Below, one piece after another: positions 1-9,073 of a DNA stretch of 33,485 nucleotides. Numbering within the stretch: the first letter of the stretch is position 1; each line of letters begins with the position of its first letter. The stretch is from Arthrobacter sp. (GTDB lineage Bacteria > Actinomycetota > Actinomycetes > Actinomycetales > Micrococcaceae): contig NZ_JAPSHV010000002.1 in the NCBI RefSeq assembly GCF_031179385.1, positions 1-33,485 on the forward strand. The letters are read 5' to 3'. Below the pieces are notes generated by a model. That model was not told where the DNA came from. It ran no database searches and saw nothing but the letters and a program-made list of their open reading frames with translations. The position numbers were made by a program, and so were the translations under genes.

Positions 1-20
1 TCATTCAGGAGTACTAGGCT

Positions 21-1451
21 GTGAAGAGCGCTGTCGAAAACCTCACTCCCACGCGAGTGAAGCTCAACGTGGAGGTCCCTTTCGAGGAACTCAAGCCGAA
101 CATCGAAGCTGCCTACAAGACCATCGCAAGCCAGGTGCAGGTTCCGGGTTTCCGCAAGGGCAAGGTCCCCAACAAGTTGATCGACCAGCGCGTCGGCCGC
201 GGTTACGTCATCGAGACCGCGATCAACGATGGGCTGAACGGTTTTTACCAGAGCGCCGTTCAGGAGACGAAGATCCGTCCCTTGAGCCGGCCCGAGGTTG
301 AGATCACTGAGGTTCCGGATCCGTCCGCGCAGGACGGCCAGCTTCTCTTCACCGTCGAACTGGACGTCCGTCCGGAGATCGAGCTTCCCGAATACTCCGG
401 CCTGGAGGTAACGGTTGAGGCTGCCAAAGCGTCCGATGAGGACGTTGTGAAGGCACTCGACGAACTTCGCGGCCGTTTCGGCACCCTGAAGGAAGTGGAC
501 CGTCCGTCGACTGACGGTGACTTCCTCACCCTTGACCTGACTGCGAAGATCGACGGCGAGGAAGTGGATTCCGCTGCCGACATCTCCTACCAGGTTGGTT
601 CCGGCACCATGCTCGAGGGCATGGACGAAGCAGTCACCGGCCTGAGCGCGGAGGAATCCTCGACCTTTGAGACCACCCTCGCCGGTGGTGAGCACACCGG
701 CAAGGCTGCAGAGGTAACCGTCGTCGTGAAGGCAGTGAAGGAGCGCGAGCTCCCTGACGCCAATGATGACTTCGCCCAGCTGGCCAGCGAATTCGACACC
801 ATCGATGAGCTGCGCGCCGACCTGGCGAAGCGATCCGCCGAGGACAAGCTCGTCGAGCAGGGCGTCGAGGCCCGCGACAAGGTCCTGGAGAAGCTCCTCG
901 AGCTCGTCGAGGTTCCGGTGCCGGAATCCGTTGTTGAGGAGCAGCTCGAGCAGCACTTCAACTCCGAGAGCAGCCACTCGGCCGGAGCTGACCACGACAC
1001 GGAAGAGCACCGCGCTGAAATCCGTGAGAACACCCAGCAGGCCTTCCGCAATGAGATCGTCCTTGATGCTGTTGCTGAAAAGGAAGAAATCGGCGTCAGC
1101 CAGAACGAGCTGATCGACTACATCGTCACTTCAGCCAGCCAGTACGGCATGGATCCGAACCAGTTTGCCCAGATGCTGGATCAGAGTGGCCAGGTTCCGA
1201 TGATCGTCGGCGAAGTACGCCGCCGCAAGGCTCTCGCCAAGGTGCTGGAGCTCGCTGTTGTGACTGACACGAATGGCGAGACTGTGGATCTGTCCGACTT
1301 CGTGCGTCCGGCAGGGGAAGCCGATCAGGCTGGGGGAGAAGGCGCACCGGTCGAGGATGCAGCTGCTGAAACGTCCGGCGCAAGTGCCGTCGATTCCGAT
1401 GCCCCCGTCGAGGACACTGAGGATGCGAACGCAGAGCCTACCAAGGCCTAG
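21..1451 (+). CDS. tig: Trigger factor, ribosome-associated chaperone and prolyl isomerase
   Basis: Trigger factor binds ribosomal protein L23 at the exit tunnel and shields nascent chains in the cytoplasm. The 476-residue product has the N-terminal ribosome-binding domain with the signature GFRKGKVP at residues 43-50, a central FKBP-type prolyl isomerase domain (about residues 160-245, with [17 protein letters not shown]) and a long helical C-terminal chaperone domain. The last 45 or so residues are an acidic, Ala/Glu/Asp-rich tail, as often seen in actinobacterial homologues. The start is GTG at 21, with an AGGAGT Shine-Dalgarno at 7-12. It lies directly upstream of clpP1-clpP2-clpX, a widely conserved folding/degradation neighbourhood, but a hairpin separates it from clpP1, so it is probably its own transcription unit. 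Confidence 0.97.
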   Translation: MKSAVENLTPTRVKLNVEVPFEELKPNIEAAYKTIASQVQVPGFRKGKVPNKLIDQRVGRGYVIETAINDGLNGFYQSAVQETKIRPLSRPEVEITEVPDPSAQDGQLLFTVELDVRPEIELPEYSGLEVTVEAAKASDEDVVKALDELRGRFGTLKEVDRPSTDGDFLTLDLTAKIDGEEVDSAADISYQVGSGTMLEGMDEAVTGLSAEESSTFETTLAGGEHTGKAAEVTVVVKAVKERELPDANDDFAQLASEFDTIDELRADLAKRSAEDKLVEQGVEARDKVLEKLLELVEVPVPESVVEEQLEQHFNSESSHSAGADHDTEEHRAEIRENTQQAFRNEIVLDAVAEKEEIGVSQNELIDYIVTSASQYGMDPNQFAQMLDQSGQVPMIVGEVRRRKALAKVLELAVVTDTNGETVDLSDFVRPAGEADQAGGEGAPVEDAAAETSGASAVDSDAPVEDTEDANAEPTKA

Positions 1452-1469
1452 TCTTCCAACGCTTCATCA

Positions 1470-1498
1470 GATGCCGTCAGCCCCGTGCTGGCGGCATC
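1470..1498 (+). terminator. Hairpin after tig
   Basis: An 11-bp stem (1470-1480 with 1488-1498, one G-U pair) and a 7-nt loop lie 18 bases after the tig stop. No U tract follows, so this is a probable but non-canonical terminator, common in GC-rich actinobacteria. Confidence 0.6.
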
Positions 1499-1519
1499 TG
1501 CAGTTAAGGGATCCGCCTC

Positions 1520-1537
1520 CTAACGCCGTCAGCGAAC
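1520..1537 (+). promoter_or_regulatory. ClgR-like operator upstream of clpP1P2 (candidate)
   Basis: The interrupted palindrome CGCCGTCAGCG (1524-1534), followed by AAC, resembles the actinobacterial ClgR recognition core CGCYNANRGCG with one mismatch. ClgR is known to activate clpP1P2 in Corynebacterium, Streptomyces and Mycobacterium. The position, about 85 bases before the clpP1 start and after the tig hairpin, fits an activator site. No clgR gene is in this window. The assignment is motif-based inference. Confidence 0.45.
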
Positions 1538-1619
1538 AGTTGAGGGCGCGGGAGCAAAACATCAACCAAACAGGTTAGTGTCCAGTGAGAGAAAAACCTG
1601 AGTGAGAGGTCAATCAGCA

Positions 1620-2243
1620 ATGGCACCCGAATACACCACACCGACCATGGCAACCGTTGATCCTGCCAGCCGTGACGACTACATCTACAACCGTCTCTTG
1701 CGGGAGCGCATCATCTGGCTCGGCTCAGAGGTGCGGGATGAGAATGCGAACGCCATCTGCTCGCAGCTGCTCCTGCTCTCCGCAGAGGATCCCGAGAAGG
1801 ACATCTTCCTCTACATCAACTCGCCCGGCGGGTCCGTCACCGCGGGCATGGCTATCTACGACACCATGCAGTTCATACCGAACGACGTGGTCACCGTCGC
1901 TACCGGGCTCGCGGCGTCCATGGGGCAGTTCCTGCTGTCGTCCGGAACCAAGGGGAAGCGTTACGCCACCCCGCACGCACGCATCCTGATGCACCAGCCC
2001 TCCGGCGGAATCGGCGGTACCGCTTCGGACATCAAGATCCAGGCGGAACTGATCCTGCACATGAAGCGGGTCATGGCCGAACTGACGGCGGAGCAGACCG
2101 GACAGTCTGTGGAGACCATCCTCAAGGACAACGACCGCGACAAGTGGTTCACCGCGCAGGAGGCCCTCGAGTACGGGTTCTTCGACAAGATTTCCGCTCA
2201 TGCGGGTTCCGTCTCCGGCGGCGGCGGAACAAACCGCGACTGA
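1620..2243 (+). CDS. clpP1: ATP-dependent Clp protease proteolytic subunit ClpP1
   Basis: Serine peptidase subunit of the Clp barrel, which degrades proteins delivered by ClpX or ClpC. From the ATG at 1620 the 207-residue product shows the full catalytic triad in family spacing: Ser100 (GLAASMGQ), His125 (ILMHQPSGG) and Asp174 (NDRDKWF). The oligomerisation and substrate-groove motif [12 protein letters not shown] is also present. An in-frame GTG at 1602 would add six residues; ATG 1620 is preferred because GAGAGG lies about 9 bases upstream of it. clpP2 follows after 43 bases, so the two form an operon. In actinobacteria ClpP1 and ClpP2 are both needed for an active mixed tetradecamer, which makes a single paralogous copy unlikely to be redundant. 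Confidence 0.95.
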   Translation: MAPEYTTPTMATVDPASRDDYIYNRLLRERIIWLGSEVRDENANAICSQLLLLSAEDPEKDIFLYINSPGGSVTAGMAIYDTMQFIPNDVVTVATGLAASMGQFLLSSGTKGKRYATPHARILMHQPSGGIGGTASDIKIQAELILHMKRVMAELTAEQTGQSVETILKDNDRDKWFTAQEALEYGFFDKISAHAGSVSGGGGTNRD

Positions 2244-2286
2244 CCCGTACAGCCCACTTTCACTGACCTGCCACACAGGAGGCACC

Positions 2287-2961
2287 ATGAATCACGATTT
2301 CTCTGCCGCGGCCGGCGGCCGGGCCCCCCAGCTGCCGAGCAACCGCTACGTCCTTCCCCAGTTCGAGGAGCGCACGCCCTACGGTTTCAAGCGCCAGGAT
2401 CCGTACACCAAACTCTTTGAGGACCGCATCATCTTCCTGGGCGTCCAGGTCGACGACGCCTCCGCAGATGACGTCATGGCGCAGCTGCTTGTCCTTGAAT
2501 CGACCGACCCGGAGCGGGACATCACGCTGTACATCAACTCCCCGGGCGGCTCCTTCACGGCCATGACTGCAATCTACGACACCATGCAGTTCATCCGTCC
2601 CGAGATCCAGACAGTCTGCCTGGGCCAGGCTGCGAGTGCGGCGGCCGTACTGCTTGCTGCCGGAGCGCCCGGCAAGCGGCTGGCGCTGCCCAACGCCCGT
2701 GTGCTGATCCACCAGCCGGCGCTTGGCGGCGGCCAGGGCGGTCAGGCCTCGGACCTTGAGATTCAGGCTAACGAGGTTATGCGTATGCGCGCCTGGCTCG
2801 AGGATACGCTGGCGCTGCACAGCGGGAAGACTTCCGAGCAGGTCAACGTTGACATTGAGCGGGACAAGATTCTGACCGCGGAGGATGCCAAGGCCTATGG
2901 CCTTGTCGATGAGGTGCTGACCTCACGCAAGATCACCCCGCCGAAGATCAACAAGCCGTAG
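2287..2961 (+). CDS. clpP2: ATP-dependent Clp protease proteolytic subunit ClpP2
   Basis: Second ClpP paralogue, 224 residues from the ATG at 2287, which has a strong Shine-Dalgarno (AGGAGG) just upstream. The catalytic residues are Ser117 ([10 protein letters not shown]), His142 ([10 protein letters not shown]) and Asp193 (IERDKIL). The loop after the histidine is two residues longer than in ClpP1 and very Gly-rich (GGGQGGQAS), a typical difference between the two actinobacterial paralogues. An N-terminal extension of about 35 residues precedes the conserved [10 protein letters not shown], and may include a processed propeptide. It is cotranscribed with clpP1 and is expected to form the ring that docks the unfoldase. 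Confidence 0.95.
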   Translation: MNHDFSAAAGGRAPQLPSNRYVLPQFEERTPYGFKRQDPYTKLFEDRIIFLGVQVDDASADDVMAQLLVLESTDPERDITLYINSPGGSFTAMTAIYDTMQFIRPEIQTVCLGQAASAAAVLLAAGAPGKRLALPNARVLIHQPALGGGQGGQASDLEIQANEVMRMRAWLEDTLALHSGKTSEQVNVDIERDKILTAEDAKAYGLVDEVLTSRKITPPKINKP

Positions 2962-2970
2962 CGGGTTGTG

Positions 2971-3014
2971 TAGCGCCCGTGGTGTTCGGTAATAGAGGAA
3001 GACCACGGGCGCTA
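2971..3014 (+). terminator. Perfect 13-bp inverted repeat after clpP2
   Basis: The arms at 2971-2983 and 3002-3014 (TAGCGCCCGTGGT and its exact complement) enclose an 18-nt spacer, starting 10 bases after the clpP2 stop. TATATTG follows, not a U run. It probably terminates or attenuates clpP1P2 transcription before clpX. Confidence 0.6.
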
Positions 3015-3148
3015 TATTGCTGATTCGGGCCACCAAGTGGCCTAGAGTGGAACTTAGTCGACGCATGGAGACCGTCCCATCAGACATCAGTTGGTAGCGG
3101 CCGAAGACTTCGGCGGAACACACCAGTACCACGTAAGGGGACTGACAC

Positions 3149-4441
3149 ATGGCTCGCATTGGTGAGAGCACCGATCTACTCAAGTGCTCTTTCTGTGGCA
3201 AAAGCCAGAAGCAGGTCCGAAAGCTCATTGCGGGCCCGGGCGTCTACATCTGTGACGAATGCATTGAACTGTGCAACGAAATCATCGAGGAAGAGCTCTC
3301 TGAAGTAGCCGACCTCGGTACCTTCGAGCTGCCGAAGCCGCGCGAAATCTTTGATTTCCTGCAGGAGTACGTAATTGGCCAGGAGCCGGCCAAGCGTTCA
3401 CTGGCAGTCGCCGTCTATAACCATTACAAGCGCATCCAGTCCGGACATACGCCCCGCGCATCCGCCAATCTCTCAGACGCTTCGCCGGCCGAAGATGTAG
3501 AGATTGCAAAGTCCAACATCCTGCTGATCGGACCCACGGGTTGCGGCAAGACGTACCTCGCCCAAACCTTGGCCCGACGCCTCAACGTGCCTTTCGCGGT
3601 CGCCGACGCAACTGCCCTCACGGAGGCCGGTTACGTCGGCGAGGATGTCGAGAACATCCTTCTCAAGCTCATCCAGGCCGCAGACTATGACGTCAAGAAG
3701 GCCGAGCAGGGAATCATCTACATCGATGAGATCGACAAGATCTCCCGCAAGAGCGAGAACCCTTCCATTACGCGGGACGTATCCGGTGAGGGCGTTCAGC
3801 AGGCTCTGCTCAAGATCCTCGAAGGCACAGTCGCCTCAGTGCCGCCGCAGGGCGGACGCAAGCACCCCCACCAGGAATTCATCCAGATCGACACCACAAA
3901 CGTTCTCTTCATCGTGGCGGGGGCCTTCGCTGGACTGGAAGAGATCATCGGGTCGCGGGCAGGACGCAAGGGTATCGGCTTCGGCGCACCGTTGAGCTCG
4001 TTGAAGAACGAAGAAGCAAGTTACGGTGACGTCATGCCCGAGGACCTGCTGAAGTTCGGACTGATCCCGGAATTCATTGGACGCCTTCCGGTAATCACCA
4101 CGGTGACCCACCTTGACCGTCCGGCCCTGATGCAGATCCTCACCGAACCGAAGAACGCGCTGATCAAGCAGTACCAGAAGATGTTCGCCCTGGACGGCGT
4201 TGAACTGGTCTTCGAGCCACAGGCCCTCGAAGCGATCGCTGATCAAGCCCTGGAGCGGGGAACAGGCGCACGTGGCCTCCGTGCCATCATGGAGGAAGTA
4301 CTGCTTCCCGTGATGTTCGACCTTCCCAGTCGTGAGGACATTGCCACAGTTGTCATCAGCGCTGCCGTGGTCGACAAGTCCGCCGAGCCGACCCTTATTT
4401 CGCACGACGTCGTCGCCAAGCGGCGCAACAAGTCCGCCTAG
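3149..4441 (+). CDS. clpX: ATP-dependent Clp protease ATP-binding subunit ClpX
   Basis: AAA+ hexameric unfoldase that recognises tagged or damaged proteins and threads them into ClpP. The 430-residue product has the N-terminal C4 zinc-binding domain (Cys13, Cys16, Cys35, Cys38), Walker A GPTGCGKT at 128-135, the pore loop GYVGED, Walker B (IIYIDEID) and the IGF loop (RKGIGFGA) that docks into ClpP. The length is normal for the family. The ATG at 3149 follows AAGGGG. A 187-base gap with a hairpin separates it from clpP2, so it likely has its own promoter; TAGAGT at 3043-3048 is a possible -10 element. It is expected to work with the ClpP1P2 barrel encoded just upstream. Confidence 0.97.
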   Translation: MARIGESTDLLKCSFCGKSQKQVRKLIAGPGVYICDECIELCNEIIEEELSEVADLGTFELPKPREIFDFLQEYVIGQEPAKRSLAVAVYNHYKRIQSGHTPRASANLSDASPAEDVEIAKSNILLIGPTGCGKTYLAQTLARRLNVPFAVADATALTEAGYVGEDVENILLKLIQAADYDVKKAEQGIIYIDEIDKISRKSENPSITRDVSGEGVQQALLKILEGTVASVPPQGGRKHPHQEFIQIDTTNVLFIVAGAFAGLEEIIGSRAGRKGIGFGAPLSSLKNEEASYGDVMPEDLLKFGLIPEFIGRLPVITTVTHLDRPALMQILTEPKNALIKQYQKMFALDGVELVFEPQALEAIADQALERGTGARGLRAIMEEVLLPVMFDLPSREDIATVVISAAVVDKSAEPTLISHDVVAKRRNKSA

Positions 4442-4568
4442 TCGCGACTAGCCAGGACGGCACTCGCCGCGGGAATACCGGCCGCCGGGGTCAGGTTGGC
4501 AGGGTAGGAGGGCGCGTCATCGTGACCGCCCGTACACCCTCATTCCAATCAACCAAGGAGTTCTGTTC

Positions 4569-5189
4569 ATGACTGCTGCTACCGACACTGCGAAGAAGGC
4601 CGACTTCTGGTTCGACCCGGTCTGCCCGTTCGCGTGGATTACCTCCCGCTGGATGGGCGAGGTCGAGAAGGTCCGCAGCGTTTCGGTCGATTGGCATGTG
4701 ATGAGCCTGTCCGTTCTCAATGAAGGTCGAGATCTGCCGGAGGATTACAAGGCAGGCATGAAAGAGGCGTGGGCTCCCGTCCGCGTAATCATCGCGGCGT
4801 CCGAACTGCACGGCCCCGACAACATCAAGAAGCTCTACGACGCCATGGGCCGCCGAATTCATGCTGGCGGCAACAAGGACTATGGGGTCGTCATCCGCGA
4901 AGCGCTGGAAGAAACGGGGCTTCCTGCCTCGTTGGCGCAGTATGCGACCACCGATGAATTCGACTCGCAGCTGCGGGCGTCCCACCAGGAGGGGATCGAC
5001 AAGGTAGGAGACGAAGTCGGCACTCCGGTCGTGGCCTTCGACGGCACCGCATTCTTCGGTCCTGTGCTGACGCGCATCCCCCGGGGAGAAGAAGCCGGTC
5101 GGATCTTTGACGGCGCTGTGATGATGGCCGGTTTCCCTGAATTTTTCGAGCTGAAGCGCTCCCGCACCTCCAGCCCCAGCTTCGACTAG
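4569..5189 (+). CDS. DsbA-fold oxidoreductase, Rv2466c (mycothiol-dependent nitroreductase) family
   Basis: The 206-residue product aligns from memory along its length with Mycobacterium tuberculosis Rv2466c: [16 protein letters not shown] near the N-terminus, [36 protein letters not shown] and a C-terminal FFELKR. These are DsbA/thioredoxin-fold proteins that use mycothiol as reductant. In Rv2466c the active site is CPWC; here it is Cys19-Pro-Phe-Ala22, so the resolving cysteine is absent and any chemistry must be monothiol. The cis-Pro loop (GTPVV) is kept. No signal peptide is visible, so it is cytoplasmic. The ATG at 4569 has AAGGAG at 4555-4560. It follows clpX after 127 bases and ends at a strong bidirectional hairpin. 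Confidence 0.88.
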   Translation: MTAATDTAKKADFWFDPVCPFAWITSRWMGEVEKVRSVSVDWHVMSLSVLNEGRDLPEDYKAGMKEAWAPVRVIIAASELHGPDNIKKLYDAMGRRIHAGGNKDYGVVIREALEETGLPASLAQYATTDEFDSQLRASHQEGIDKVGDEVGTPVVAFDGTAFFGPVLTRIPRGEEAGRIFDGAVMMAGFPEFFELKRSRTSSPSFD

Positions 5190-5214
5190 ACCGGGCTGGA
5201 GCCAAATTGCACGG

Positions 5215-5262
5215 ATAACAGCGAAACCCCTCCGGTAACAACCGGAGGGGTTTCGCTGTTAT
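5215..5262. terminator. Bidirectional intrinsic terminator between the Rv2466c-like gene and valS
   Basis: A perfect 22-bp inverted repeat (5215-5236 with 5241-5262) and a 4-nt loop AACA lie between two convergent genes. The upper stem is GC-rich, and the lower stem contains AAACC/GGTTT and TAACA/TGTTA, giving U-rich 3' flanks on both strands. Confidence 0.92.
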
Positions 5263-5277
5263 CAGCTGAAGCGCGGG

Positions 5278-7914
5278 TCAGGAAGGCTGTGCCGGTGGTT
5301 CTGCGGGAGCCAGGCGGACGTCGCTCACCGATAGGTCGCCTTGGTGCACACGCAGTTCAAGGTCGGCCGCGTTGCCCGCCGCGCTGAGATCGGAACGCGC
5401 GGCTTCAAGCCGGCGTACCTGCGCCTCAGAGCCGCTGATGACAGCGGAGAGTACCTCGGTACGCTGTTTGACCTTCGCTTCCGACTTCGCCTTGCGAAGC
5501 CCACCGAGTGCAGCACCGACGGTCGCGAGCATGCCGGTGTCCGCGTCCAGGGCCGTTGCGGTGAGAGCGCCGGAAGCGGGCCATGCCGCACGGTGCACCG
5601 ACCCGTGACGCCACCAGCTCCAGACCTCCTCCGTTGCGAAGGGCAGGATGGGGGCGAAGAGCCGCAGCAGGCGGTCAAGAGTAGTGGCCAATGCAGCGAG
5701 AACTGATGCCTTCTCCGCCTCACCTGCGCTTCCGTACGCGCGGTCCTTGACAAGTTCCACGTAATCGTCCGTGAACGACCAGAAGAACGTCTCGGTCAGC
5801 TGCAGGGCTCGCGCGTAATCGTACTTTTCGAATGATGCGGTGGCCTGCTGCACCACCTCGTCCAGCGACGCCAGCAAGGAACGGTCAAGCGGGTTGGTGA
5901 CCGCCGCAGCATCCTCGCCGACGATGTCGGCCTCCGTCGCGCCGAGGTTGAGCACGAACTTTGAGGCGTTGAGCAGCTTGATAGCCAGCCGGCGGCCGAT
6001 CTTCATCTGTGCAATTTCATACGCCGTGTCCGCTCCGAGCTTGGCGGATGCTGCCCAGTAACGCACCGCATCGGAACCGAACTGGTCAAGGGCATCGGTG
6101 GGCACCACGACGTTGCCCTTGGACTTCGACATCTTTTTGCGGTCCGGGTCCAGGATCCAGCCGGAGATTGCGGCGTGCTTCCACGGCGCCGAATCCAGCA
6201 GGGAATCTGCGCGCACGACTGACGAAAACATCCAGGTCCGGATGATGTCGTGCCCCTGCGGACGCAGGTCGAAGGGGTACACCTTGCCGAAGAGATCCTC
6301 GTCCCGCGACCAGCCGCCGATGATCTGCGGCGAAAGCGACGACGTCGCCCAGGTGTCCAGGACATCCGGGTCGCCCATGAAACCACCCGGTTGGTCGCGC
6401 TGGGACTCGTCGAAGCCCGGTGCCGGTTCGGCCGCGGGATCCACGGGAAGCATGTCATCGGACGGAAGGATCGGGTTCCCGTAGTCCGGTGTCCCGGCCT
6501 CGTCGAGCGCGTACCAGACGGGGAAAGGCACGCCGAAGAACCGCTGGCGCGAGATCAGCCAGTCACCGTTGAGGCCCTCGATCCAGTTCTCGAAACGGCT
6601 GCGCATGAAGGAGGGGTGGAAATCGATCTCGCGTCCGCGGGCAATAAGCCCTTCCCGGCGATCCGCGTCCCTTCCGCCGTTGCGGATGTACCACTGGCGG
6701 CTGGTGACCACTTCGAGCGGCTTGTCGCCCTTTTCGAAGAAATTCACCGGGTGGGTGATCTTCTTCGGCTCGCCGTCCAGCAGACCGGCCTCAGCAAGCA
6801 TGTCAGCCACGGCCTCTTTCGCCGAGAAAACTGTCTTGCCGGCGATGCGCGCGTAGTTGTCCCGGCCCGCCGTCGTCGTAATCCAATCCGGTGTTTCCGC
6901 CAGGATGCGGCCGTCGCGGCCGACGATTGCCCGCGTGGGCAGCTCGAGTTCCCGCCACCAGGTCACGTCCGTGAGGTCGCCGAAGGTGCAGACCATCGCG
7001 ATGCCGGCGCCCTTCTCCGGCTTGGCGAGGGGATGCGCCTTGACCTCGACCTCGACGCCGAACAGGGGGGAGGTGACGGTCTTGCCGAAGTAGGGCTGGT
7101 ACCGCTCGTCGTCAGGATGAGCCACAAGGGCGACGCAGGCAGCGAGAAGTTCCGGGCGGGTGGTCTCGATGTGGATCAGCGTGCCGTCCACGGCCTCGAA
7201 TGGATAGCGGTAGTAGGCACCCGGAACCTCGCGGTCCTCAAGCTCGGCCTGGGCTACGGCGGTGCGGAAGGTCACGTCCCATAGCGTGGGTGCTTCCGCG
7301 AGGTAGGCATCGCCCTGCTTGAGGTTCGCCAGGAAGGCCCGCTGCGATACCGCACGCGAGGTCGAGTCGATAGTGCGGTACGTCAGGCTCCAGTCCACGG
7401 ACAGGCCGAGGGACTGGAAGAGGTGCTCGAACACCTTCTCGTCCTCAACCGCAAGCTCCTCGCACAGTTCGATGAAGTTCCGGCGGGAAACGACGTCGAA
7501 GTCGCGCTGATTCTTTGCGGGCTGCGCGGGAGGCCGGTAACCGGCGTTGTATGGCACGGACGGGTCACAGCGCACGCCGTAGTAATTCTGTACGCGGCGC
7601 TCGGTGGGCAGGCCGTTGTCGTCCCAGCCCATGGGGTAGAAGACGTTCTTGCCGGTCATGCGCTGGTAGCGGGCGATGACGTCCGTCTGGGTGTAGGAGA
7701 AAACGTGACCAACGTGCAGCGAACCGGACGCGGTGGGAGGCGGGGTGTCAATGGAGTAGACATCCCCGCGCGTGGTCTCCGGATTGAAGGTGTACGTTCC
7801 TTCGGCGCGCCAGCGCTCATTCAGTGCGGCTTCAAGCCCTTCAAGGGCGGGCTTGTCGGGAACGTTGATGGGGGCGGGTGTGGGCGTGTCTGTACCCTCG
7901 TGTGTGTGTGCCAT
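5278..7914 (-). CDS. valS: Valyl-tRNA synthetase (archaeal-like type)
   Basis: Class I synthetase that charges tRNA-Val; 878 residues. The nucleotide-binding signature is HVGH at 67-70 (within PTASGSLHVGHVFSYTQTD) and the KMSKS loop is at 594-598. GWDDNGLPTERRVQN after the HIGH region and the DTWATSSLSPQ segment match the archaeal/Rickettsia-like ValRS found in several Actinobacteria, not the E. coli-like form in Mycobacterium. The CP1 editing domain follows, with TTRPE. The C-terminal tail is short and charged. The ATG is at 7914, and the gene is divergent from an SDR gene 67 bases away. The tRNA-Val(GAC) substrate is encoded at 30656-30727. It is terminated by the hairpin at 5215-5262. Confidence 0.96.
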   Translation of the reverse strand: MAHTHEGTDTPTPAPINVPDKPALEGLEAALNERWRAEGTYTFNPETTRGDVYSIDTPPPTASGSLHVGHVFSYTQTDVIARYQRMTGKNVFYPMGWDDNGLPTERRVQNYYGVRCDPSVPYNAGYRPPAQPAKNQRDFDVVSRRNFIELCEELAVEDEKVFEHLFQSLGLSVDWSLTYRTIDSTSRAVSQRAFLANLKQGDAYLAEAPTLWDVTFRTAVAQAELEDREVPGAYYRYPFEAVDGTLIHIETTRPELLAACVALVAHPDDERYQPYFGKTVTSPLFGVEVEVKAHPLAKPEKGAGIAMVCTFGDLTDVTWWRELELPTRAIVGRDGRILAETPDWITTTAGRDNYARIAGKTVFSAKEAVADMLAEAGLLDGEPKKITHPVNFFEKGDKPLEVVTSRQWYIRNGGRDADRREGLIARGREIDFHPSFMRSRFENWIEGLNGDWLISRQRFFGVPFPVWYALDEAGTPDYGNPILPSDDMLPVDPAAEPAPGFDESQRDQPGGFMGDPDVLDTWATSSLSPQIIGGWSRDEDLFGKVYPFDLRPQGHDIIRTWMFSSVVRADSLLDSAPWKHAAISGWILDPDRKKMSKSKGNVVVPTDALDQFGSDAVRYWAASAKLGADTAYEIAQMKIGRRLAIKLLNASKFVLNLGATEADIVGEDAAAVTNPLDRSLLASLDEVVQQATASFEKYDYARALQLTETFFWSFTDDYVELVKDRAYGSAGEAEKASVLAALATTLDRLLRLFAPILPFATEEVWSWWRHGSVHRAAWPASGALTATALDADTGMLATVGAALGGLRKAKSEAKVKQRTEVLSAVISGSEAQVRRLEAARSDLSAAGNAADLELRVHQGDLSVSDVRLAPAEPPAQPS

Positions 7915-7969
7915 GAATCGATTGTTTCACGCTGGCTGTCCCGACCTGCGACGGGTGCATCCGGTGGGC

Positions 7970-7975
7970 TAGTTT
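7970..7975 (+). promoter_or_regulatory. Candidate -10 element for a leaderless SDR transcript
   Basis: TAGTTT fits the actinobacterial -10 pattern TANNNT. With the usual 6-7 base spacing, transcription would start at the A of the ATG at 7982. No -35 element is evident. Confidence 0.35.
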
Positions 7976-7981
7976 GAGGTC

Positions 7982-8737
7982 ATGACTTCGGCACAGAACA
8001 GGGCAGCAGTTGTAACAGGAGCGAGCTCGGGAATCGGCGAGGCCACCGTTCGGCGCCTGGCCGCGGACGGCTGGAAGGTTTGGGCCGTGGCCCGCCGGCA
8101 GGACCGGTTGGCCCGCCTGGCAGAGGAAACAGGCGCGCTTCCCGTGGCACTCGACATCACCGACGACGACGGCGTTGCCCGCCTGGTGGGCGAAGTCACC
8201 GAAGGCGGCGGCATCGACACCCTCATCAACATCGCCGGCGGCGCCCGTGGGACCGACTGGGTCGCGGACGCGCGAACCGAGGACTGGGAATGGATGTACG
8301 AGGCAAACGTGCTCGGCACCATGAAGCTGGTCCGCGCATTCCTGCCGATGCTGAGGGAGAACAAGAACGGCACGGTGCTGAACCTGACCTCGACCGCGGC
8401 ACTGGTTGCCTATGAAGGCGGCGCCGGTTACAACGCCGCCAAGGCAGCCCAGCACGCGCTGACTCAGGCGCTGCGCCTCGAGGAGGTCGAACACAATGTC
8501 CGGGTGGTCGAGATCCTGCCGGGCATGGTCCATACCGAGGAGTTCTCCCTGAGACGGTTGGGAGACGAAGCTGCGGCGGAGAAGGTGTACGCGGGTGTCG
8601 AGAAGCCGCTCTCGGCCGAAGATGTGGCCGATGTTGTGTCCTACGCCGTTTCCGTTCCCCATCACGTGAACCTGGATCAGATCGTTGTGCGTCCGTTGGC
8701 CCAGGCGGCGGCACACAAGGTGATCCGCACGAGCTGA
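7982..8737 (+). CDS. SDR-family oxidoreductase (classical short-chain dehydrogenase)
   Basis: The 251-residue product is a classical NAD(P)-dependent short-chain dehydrogenase. It has the glycine-rich TGASSGIG dinucleotide motif at residues 12-19, an NIAGG structural motif in place of NNAG, the catalytic Ser in LNLTSTAAL, and Tyr150-x3-Lys154 (YNAAK). Arg residues after the second beta strand (VARRQDRL) suggest NADP preference. It resembles the YdfG/serine-3-dehydrogenase subgroup acting on hydroxy acids or small alcohols, but the substrate cannot be read from sequence. TAGTTT at 7970-7975 lies seven bases before the ATG, suggesting a leaderless transcript. It is divergent from valS and precedes the ileS leader. 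Confidence 0.9.
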   Translation: MTSAQNRAAVVTGASSGIGEATVRRLAADGWKVWAVARRQDRLARLAEETGALPVALDITDDDGVARLVGEVTEGGGIDTLINIAGGARGTDWVADARTEDWEWMYEANVLGTMKLVRAFLPMLRENKNGTVLNLTSTAALVAYEGGAGYNAAKAAQHALTQALRLEEVEHNVRVVEILPGMVHTEEFSLRRLGDEAAAEKVYAGVEKPLSAEDVADVVSYAVSVPHHVNLDQIVVRPLAQAAAHKVIRTS

Positions 8738-8804
8738 ACGCGCTCCTTATGGAGCTGACCTGGGTGATCCCCGGCGTCGTTCGCCCTATCCGGAGCCGGC
8801 GGGC

Positions 8805-8810
8805 TAGAAT
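8805..8810 (+). promoter_or_regulatory. Candidate -10 element of the ileS leader promoter
   Basis: TAGAAT matches the TANNNT -10 pattern and would place the transcript start near 8817, just before the structured T-box leader begins. No convincing -35 hexamer is seen. Confidence 0.45.
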
Positions 8811-8816
8811 TGGGGC

Positions 8817-9060
8817 AACAGCGCAGACCCGGCCATCACCGGTGAGCTTCCGGAAGAACGTTCGCAGCGGCGGATCAGTAGAACCGGACGGGTAAGCCCG
8901 TCACAGCAGACATGAAGCGGCCAGTACCGGCCCTTCCGTATTCGGGAGGCGGGTGCGGGCAAGCGAGGTGGTACCGCGGATTCGCGGCCGGAGCCAAGGC
9001 GCCGGCGTGATGTTCGTCCTTGCAGAAAGACCGCCCCTGCCCGCCGAATATCCGCAGCTT
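8817..9060 (+). promoter_or_regulatory. T-box riboswitch (tRNA-Ile sensing) in the ileS leader
   Basis: This fills the 336-base gap before ileS. The hallmark T-box AGGTGGTACCGCGG is at 8966-8979; its TGGT (8969-8972) would pair with the ACCA end of uncharged tRNA-Ile. The antisequestrator helix is CCGCG (8974-8978) with CGCGG (8983-8987). A short stem I, CCGG...CCGG, presents the isoleucine codon ATC (8835-8837) as specifier, as in the short stem I ileS leaders known in actinobacteria. No U-tract terminator is seen before the gene. GTCCT (9016-9020) could instead pair with AGGAC (9062-9066) before the start codon, which fits control of translation initiation. Confidence 0.9.
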
Positions 9061-9073
9061 CAGGACACACCAC

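Noticed and set aside
6250-7284. A 344-codon plus-strand open frame antisense to valS
   Set aside because: Its translation is composition-driven (Val/Arg/Gly-rich) and it overlaps the valS editing domain region.
9020-9073. An upstream TTG start for ileS
   Set aside because: It lies within the T-box leader, lacks a ribosome-binding site and adds 18 residues not typical of the family.
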